This document shows, piece by piece, positions 57,700-64,000 of a stretch of 64,000 bases of DNA (position 1 is the first letter of the stretch; every line of letters begins with the position of its first letter). The stretch is taken from assembly GCA_003439945.1 (NCBI GenBank), contig QVRM01001384.1, forward strand, positions 62,001-126,000, read 5' to 3'. The stretch is from Dermanyssus gallinae (taxonomy: Eukaryota; Arthropoda; Arachnida; Mesostigmata; Dermanyssidae). The translations under genes and the position numbers were made by a program. Below the pieces are notes generated by a model, which saw only the letters and a list, made by a program, of their open reading frames with translations, searched no databases and had not been told where the DNA came from.

Positions 57700-58550
57700 G
57701 CCAATGTATTTACGTTGTGTCGGTCCGTCTTCTTCACATCATCCGGGCGGCTACGAATTAATTGGCTTGCTTGGTTCTTTGTTTGTCAAGCGGTTTCCCT
57801 GTCTGTGTGCCTATAAGTCCGCCGGTCAGTCAGTCAATAAGTCGACTGCCAGTTTGTTAATCTGTCTGATTGTCAGTCAGTCAATCTCTCTGCTTGTAAG
57901 TCAGTCAATCAATCTGTCTATGAGATGTTACGTTTGAGCGTGGATGGAGCGGAGATGGGGGGGGGGGGGGGGGGCGCCGTGTGTCGACGACCAGGCGGAG
58001 GAGAGGGGAAGAGAGGAAAGGGGAAAGGAGAGGAGGTCCGACGATTGACGGACTGACGGTCTGACGGACTGACTGACTCAGCCAGTGTCTGACCGACCGT
58101 CGTGTACTGTATACTACGATCTGGCAGTCTGTATGTCTGTCTGTCTGTCCGTCCGTCCGTCTGTGTGTGTGTATCATCATCCGTCTGTTTGTCTGGCAAG
58201 CGGAAAGCGGGCGGCGGGCGACGGACCCCAGACGGGAGGGCATTCATTGTCATGACGGAGCGTTGTTCTCTTTGGCCGCCAGACCACGAACGAACGTTGC
58301 CGCCACCACCACCATCACAGCTGCCACCACCGTCACCACCACCTACAACCACGACGACGACGACGACCACAGATTGACCGACCCTACATATATACCGTAC
58401 GAACGAACGAATGAAAGCACATACGTTCTTACGTCTACGTACGTAGAACCGTCGCCTGTGTTGTGCCTCTCGCAACGTCCCGAATCGTACTCGTCTATAC
58501 AGTGCACGGTAGACACAAACTGTCCCTAGTAGTAGTAGTAGTAGTAGTAG
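57700..58550. other. Tetranucleotide and low-complexity stretch with poly-G
   Basis: GTCA/GTCT-type tetranucleotide runs (57820-57925 and 58028-58195), a G18 run at 57957-57974, CAC and GAC arrays at 58300-58372, and AGT at 58526-58552. No coding exon is supported. Confidence 0.6.
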
Positions 58551-58638
58551 TTTAGGTAACTATCTAAAGTGGTTAGCAGTTCACAGCCAGTTCAGTTGTT
58601 AACTGTGGTTGCTATATTAAAGAACAGTAGAAATTACC

Positions 58639-58855
58639 GTAGTAATAGTTGAGGAATCGAGTCGAGGTTAAGTGTCGTTTCGAACAACTGTCGTCACGGT
58701 GGTCTGTTGTTTAAGTCATCTGTAGTAATAGTGTTGCTTGAGTTAACTGTAGCAATAGTGTTGCTTAAGTTAACTGTAGTAATAGTTGAGGAATCGAGTT
58801 GAGGTTAAGTGTCATTTCGAACAAGCATCGTCGCGGTGGTCTGTTGTTTAAAGTC
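58639..58855. repeat. Nested tandem duplications
   Basis: A 78-base unit at about 58639-58716 (GTAGTAATAGTTGAGGAATC...GGTCTGTTGTTTAAGTCA) recurs with few changes at about 58777-58855. Between them a 27-33-base unit (AACTGTAGYAATAGTGTTGC) is repeated about three times. The long units share TTTCGAACAA and CGGTGGTCTGTTGTTTAA. Confidence 0.85.
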
Positions 58856-59146
58856 AACTTACTAACTAATCCCGCTGTTGGCCTCTCGCGTGTTGTTTGT
58901 GATTGGTTCGATTCCGCCCGCCCGCCTGCACACACAGAGAGCGAGCGGTACGCAGAGAGCAGAGTGCTAACTCGTTCAAGTAGTACTTGTTAGTAGTACC
59001 ATCATAGTAGAAAGAGAAACCGCAGTATTAATAATGTTGTAATAGTAAGATTAATATTGAGTGCTTAACGACACAGGGCCGCCGACACAGAGGCCAGCAA
59101 AAAACGGCAAAGGCGGCAAAAGCGGCAGTAGCTGTGAAAACAACTG

Positions 59147-59178
<32 letters not shown>

Positions 59179-59307
59179 ACAACAACAACAACAGCAACAA
59201 CATCAATAACAGCAACAACAATTGCAACAACAACAAGAAAAGTGGCTTCGGCACTCAGCATCGTGTCATTCACGTTGTTGCCGCCGCCGCCGGCTGTCCT
59301 AGTCTGC

Positions 59308-59341
<34 letters not shown>

Positions 59342-60100
59342 CGAGTGCCCTCATCTCGAAGTAGAGGGTAGTGCGGTGTCTCTCTCGATACGTCATCGAA
59401 GTCATCTATCTGCATGTGGCCGCAGTGGGGCAGTGAGGGCGTGATTACGACGACGAGTGAGGGCGGCTGTTGAACGGCTGGCGCCCCCCTAACCCCAGTT
59501 AACCCTCTCCGTGTCTGCGTGTTGGTTAGCAGCAGACAGTGGAAGTTATTCTTAGAAGTTAGTCGTGGTCAGTTATATATGTACGTATATTTATATATGC
59601 TTGCCTTTCCCTCAGGCTGTGATCGTGTGAATGTTGTGTGGGTGGCGATGTGTGGATGTCTCTAGAGGACATATCTGTGTTGGGCTCGCACCGGTATACG
59701 ACAAATGCGACTACAACGAGAGCAACAACAACAACAACAAGAACAACATCATCAACATCATCAACAACAACAAAAGCATCAGCAACAACAAAAACAACAA
59801 TAGCAACAACAGCAACAGCATCAGTGCATCGTCCTCGACATCTGTGATTTTAAGCGTTGCTGTTGTTGTTAAAAGTTTTTTAGCCAAGTTTTCCCCGTTA
59901 GCACTGATGATTAGCTAAGTTTCAAGTGGTGAGTTTTGTAGTAAGTAGTTATCAATCGTCATCATTCATTAGTAGCCTGTTGTCTCCATAGTGTGCTAAC
60001 CGGGTTCTTCGGTCCTCTCCGTCAGCAACACGCTTCGTATAGATAGATACATAGATGTGAGTGATGTATGTGTTTGCTTACCAGCGTGCTCAGTTACGTT
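58856..60100. repeat. CAA/CAG and GTT arrays in transcribed-looking DNA
   Basis: CAG/CAA (59142-59240), GTT (59308-59342) and CAA with CAT (59716-59825). TTTCCCTCAG at 59606-59615 is acceptor-like. No gene is recognised; low-complexity frames are discounted. Confidence 0.55.
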
Positions 60101-60359
60101 AGCCGTTTTCTGTCTGTGTTCCGTGCCCTATGTGCGATGTGCAAAATGTAGCGGTGGTGATGATTATGATGATGGTGATCAATTAAGAATGGTTTTCTCG
60201 CTTGCGTAACGTACTCACGGATTGTCTTCCTGATGATCTCCTTCTGTGTGCGCATACAAACACCAAGCAAGCCGGATTTTGCAACCTGTGTGTCTAGCAG
60301 GATATTATTCACCTTTACTTACTGTTCTCTCTCGGGCTGTGATTGCCCCGGTGTTCCAG

Positions 60360-60400
60360 TGGCTCCATCTAGCCCGCAAGACTACTGCACTCCAATTTAT
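60360..60400 (+). other. Candidate 41-base microexon
   Basis: A pyrimidine-rich tract ending GTGTTCCAG (60351-60359) is followed by 41 bases and then GTAAGT (60401-60406), a consensus donor. In the one open phase it encodes APSSPQDYCTPIY after a split codon. No partner exon was found, so this is only a candidate. Confidence 0.25.
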
Positions 60401-60406
60401 GTAAGT

Positions 60407-61190
60407 TTTATCTCTCTCTATCTCTCTCTTTATATATATATATATATATCGAATTTTTCGATGCTAACTAAAATTAATATACTCCAACCGTACATTACAA
60501 GTAATAGATTCACCGCGGACGATGAGACCCACATAGGGGTAAACAATATAGTAACGTGACTAACTAAATATGGGCTATTAATAAAGTCCAAAGCTAATAT
60601 CTGTGTACGTTATCACTTAGAGCTTAAATTGCATCTGTGATGTTCATACGTACTAGGTATGATATTATAATTTGCTGATAAACAAGCCGATTCAAGTCGA
60701 GATTTACGATAGATTCGATCTCGATCATGTACGTACAAATATAGCTGAGGAAGGCCGGGCAGCTCTACTTAGTGTATCATTTTTAAAGCATCGCATATAT
60801 AAGCGTGCTATTAATAATATTATGGTTTATTAACACTATTATTGTTTTTACTGCGCGTGATGAAATTCCGCCGTTTTGAGATCATCTTCAAATTCAAGAT
60901 ATTTACTTTCTATCTAGCGACGCATGTGCATCTAGCATTTTCAAAAAAAAGTCTAAATACGGCTGAAATTCTTCATTGATGCGTGTACCAAAGGTTCCGT
61001 TCTGAAGATAGGAGTTGCTCAATTCAGCCGCGGCAGCATACATATTCAGTTGAATGTATTTTGGAAGAAATATACATAACAGATGATATCATATCTAGTG
61101 TATATGAACAAAATTTGTGATCATACGAGGCATCGCCGTATTATGATGCCGTGCGCTTAGTGACAGCTCATTATTTATTATTTAACATTA
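60407..61190. other. AT-rich stretch after the candidate exon
   Basis: CT then TA tracts at 60412-60449. Otherwise nothing recognised. Confidence 0.4.
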
Positions 61191-61194
61191 TTAG

Positions 61195-61303
<109 letters not shown>

Positions 61304-61481
61304 ATGCTTTATTAACGCCCAGGTTGGGTCAAATTATAAACATATGCATCAGACAGAACAAGTGCTTCCTTCACATCATTGGGTCTTCTCTCATCTTGCT
61401 AGTTCAGCTATTGACTGGACATACTGCGGCGTGTATATAAATATATACATATATGTATATAAATATATATTTATATATATA

Positions 61482-61556
61482 GGGGTACAAAAAAGTTTTT
61501 TGGGTTTTGTCCGTAGAGAATCATAAAAAAAAACGAAAACACTTTTTTGTAGACCC
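61482..61556. mobile_element. Candidate 75-bp MITE with inverted ends
   Basis: GGGGTACAAAAAAGT at 61482-61496 is matched, inverted, by ACTTTTTTGTAGACCC at 61541-61556. It sits in TA-rich DNA. The layout fits a miniature TA-targeting element. Several CCCAATA words follow at 61555-61660. Confidence 0.45.
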
Positions 61557-62185
61557 AATATATATATATATATATTGGGTATATATATATAATATAACTT
61601 ATATATATATATACCCAATATATATATAATATAACCCAATATATATAACCCAATATATATATATATAACTTTTTTATATTATATACATACATAAATATAT
61701 ATATATATAAAAAAGTAAACGTTTCGAAATATTTGTGTTTTTATTTTTTTCATATGGCAATGGCTGACGACATGCGTCGTTTTCTTGTGCTTCGGCACCT
61801 TTTCTTTGTTTTGTGGCCTTCGCTCCAATGTCACTATCTAGTTGCGGCAACCTCCTCACTCGTCTCACGTTTGCTTCCGTCGCTTAACGTCTGTTTGCTG
61901 AAACCACCTTTTTCTCCCGTGGCATATATGCATGCGTGACTATATATGTATATGTGTATATTTCAGTATGCACACAAATATGACATTATCGCGTATACGC
62001 ACCCACATATGACATTTGTTTTATTATTATTATTATTATTTTTATTATTATTATTTTATATATTATTTATTCAAATGCTTAGTATTTTGTTACAATTATT
62101 ATTACAAGTACGCTACTGTTATGTATGCGTAAAGTTGTATACATATGTGAACACATCACTGGAATTCAAAACATTTTAAGGAGGC
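61557..62185. other. TA/CCCAATA-rich and TTA-rich stretch
   Basis: CCCAATATAT words recur several times over 61555-61660, some inverted as ATATTGGG. TTATTATT tracts lie at 62022-62075, ending TTATTCAAATG, like the retroelement tails at 7707 and 49505. Confidence 0.5.
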
Positions 62186-62199
62186 TGTTTTAAGCTTTA

Positions 62200-62330
62200 G
62201 ACTATCCACCGTCCCCGACCGGAGTGTCACCGATTCGATCTCTGTTGAGCGGAATTTCTTTAAGCGCGTCTCATTAAGACCAGATGATAAATCATACGCT
62301 GAGAGTCATTATCGGCCGTAATTAATTACG
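62200..62330 (+). mobile_element. SINE-B copy, both ends truncated
   Basis: B box-like CGATTCGATCTC (62231-62242) followed by the SINE-B body GATGATAAATCATACGCTGA and ATCGGCC. The A-box half is missing. Confidence 0.6.
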
Positions 62331-63727
62331 TCGACCAATAGGCATGTACCTACTAGACATGTGTAGTATGTGTAAACTTTATTGGGTAAGTTCGACTCAT
62401 AGTCTGACTGATGATTACGACGCCATGAAGCGGAACAAATATCACATTCCGTTTTTGAACGTAAAAGTCGTTTTTTCGGTTAGACACGGGCCAGCATCCT
62501 TCTAGCCAAATTAATGCAAATGTCTGTCCAGTACTTTCGTGCTTTCATTTTTGTTTCACTCTGATACTTCGAGCATGCCATGCGTACAAATGATGCACTC
62601 TATTTATTCTAGGGATTTCAACAAATGATGCTGCCTGACAACTTTTCAGATGATTATTGCGAATATTAAAACATTTAATAGCTATGATACTGTGAGCTAT
62701 ATGTACATGCAAAACCAGTTGAGGTATGGCTGTGCCTCCTAGATCTCGAAATGTTTCTTCCACTGGGATAACTACATGATTCATTAGAAACGATTTGTGG
62801 GAGATCAAGGATGAATATCCAGTAAATTTGTTTAGTTGTAGAAAACGTAATGTTCGTATGTCTTTCGTGTAGTAGACCTGCTTATTTTGGCCTATAATAA
62901 TTAGCATATTATGTGCTCTAAAGTGTTTGGCAGCCTTCACCAGTTCTGTTGACGCAGAAAAAGAGAAAGTACGTATAAAGTAACGTTAAACAGGACCATA
63001 TGTGATTGTGATGATTTGAACTGATTCGTAGTAATTGGGTGTACTAATTTATTTTATGCTGCTATTTTATCGGGCCTTATGTCATTTTTGCTTGTTTCTT
63101 TTGACGCAGAAAAATGTACATATAAAATAACGTCAAACAGGACTGACTATATGTGCTTGTTATTATTTGTACTAATCCCAAGTAATTGTGTAAGTTATTA
63201 ACTTGTTGTAGTTAGTACTGCTGAAGTCAGTATTCTCTGCCATCAGGGAATCCTATGAGATGGCTAGCAAGCGAGTCAGCGAGGTGTTTAATTCCACCAG
63301 ACATATAATTTGACGGCCTACTACAGGACCAGCAGCCGTGCTTCGAGTCGATGACAAAATAAAAAATCAGTAACTAAGCCTACGGCGAAAAAAAGATGCA
63401 CAAGAAAAGTACTGTGAGACTCGGAGGAGGCGCCTCCAACCACAAGGGTCACTGTGCATATTGCGCCATGCACTACGCCAACCGATACGTTGCATGTTGT
63501 AGTTACGTGTAAAAATATGACACTGGACGGAAAATAGGGAACGCCGTGGCTGCTGATCACGCTGATTCGAGCCGACTTACCATTCGTACGAACTCCAAAT
63601 ACATCGCGAAATTTATATAATTTATTAGAAATGCTTAATTAAGTATGTAGCTCAATGATCTATGTAGGCTTGACCAGCAGTCAAGTTTGACCTGTTGGGG
63701 ATATGGTATAAGACCTCTAACATCAGT

Positions 63728-63730
<3 letters not shown>
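62331..63730. other. AT-rich stretch, one unrecognised frame
   Basis: A 131-codon minus-strand frame at 62545-62940 has normal-looking composition (KSFLMNHVVIPVEETFRDLG) but no family I recognise and no clear promoter or splice signals. A near-copy of a TTTCTTTTGACGCAG-like stretch recurs around 62945 and 63100, suggesting an imperfect local duplication. Confidence 0.35.

Positions 63731-63732
<2 letters not shown>

Positions 63733-63778
<46 letters not shown>
63733..63778. repeat. (TA)n microsatellite
   Basis: 46 bases of TA, followed by a duplicated unit. Confidence 0.95.
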
Positions 63779-63780
<2 letters not shown>

Positions 63781-63868
63781 GTACCATACTATACTGTTAT
63801 TTCATCGGACATGATATATATATATATATATAATGTACCATACTATACTGTTATTTCATCGGACATGA
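63777..63868. repeat. Direct duplication of a 39-bp unit
   Basis: TAATGTACCATACTATACTG...GGACATGAT at 63777-63815 is repeated at 63830-63868, separated by a TA tract. The copies are identical, so the event looks recent or is an assembly artefact. Confidence 0.9.
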
Positions 63869-64000
63869 TGTCATTATTGCTTGTAGATAAGTGTGCGTAA
63901 AATCCTGAGGTAAATTATATAAATGCAATTTTATGGAAAGAACAAGTAGCCCGATTGCAGAACGTGAGTTCCAAGCGCAGAGCCGGGAGGTATCCGTCCA

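Noticed and set aside
58102..58529. Frames of 91-120 codons on GTCT/CAC repeats
   Set aside because: Simple-repeat translations with no domain.
62545..62940. 131-codon minus-strand frame
   Set aside because: It looks protein-like in part but has no recognised motif, promoter or partner exon; a decayed mobile-element origin cannot be excluded.

Overview
This window is animal nuclear DNA. It has two clearly recognisable multi-exon genes with GT-AG introns, several families of non-LTR retrotransposons, tRNA-derived SINEs, one mariner-type DNA transposon, and very many simple repeats (long TA tracts and dense trinucleotide arrays). Protein similarity, the mobile-element mix and the compact introns suggest an arthropod, perhaps a mite or tick. 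The phylum-level placement is inference; nothing here proves the species.

Layout. Bases 1-7650 and 56400-60100 are intergenic or untranslated DNA packed with CAA/CAG, GTT, GCC, GTA and GAT trinucleotide arrays, CpG-rich patches and possible promoter motifs. I could not assign a protein to either. Bases 7650-13720 are a graveyard of retrotransposons: a head-to-head pair of one family, a SINE, an R1-clade LINE with clear target-site duplications, and a CR1-like fragment. Bases 16889-32542 (minus strand) hold the complete coding region of TFIIF alpha (RAP74, GTF2F1): 12 coding exons, 636 codons, with every splice phase checked. Its introns carry SINEs, R1-clade 3' ends, an RT-bearing LINE, and a 1302-bp mariner-like element with a full-length 350-codon transposase. 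About 5.3 kb away, divergently transcribed, bases 37851-40682 (plus strand) hold the complete coding region of SAP30BP: 6 coding exons, 327 codons. Bases 43740-49450 and 51900-54500 are again decayed non-LTR retrotransposons. Bases 55238-55755 are a nested SINE-in-SINE with intact outer duplications. Bases 60100-64000 are AT-rich, with the longest TA tract in the window.

Functionally, the two genes are general nuclear transcription and chromatin factors: TFIIF alpha acts in RNA polymerase II initiation and elongation, and SAP30BP is linked to SAP30/HDAC co-repression and splicing. They are a divergent neighbour pair, but no shared core promoter is visible in the 5.3 kb between their start codons. 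The most unusual features are the apparently intact DD37D transposon in a housekeeping-gene intron, a recurrent composite SINE, a multi-copy retroelement family with a zinc-knuckle ORF1 and no endonuclease that I could see, paired NRF1-like and X-box-like motifs in tandem, and several clean palindromes.
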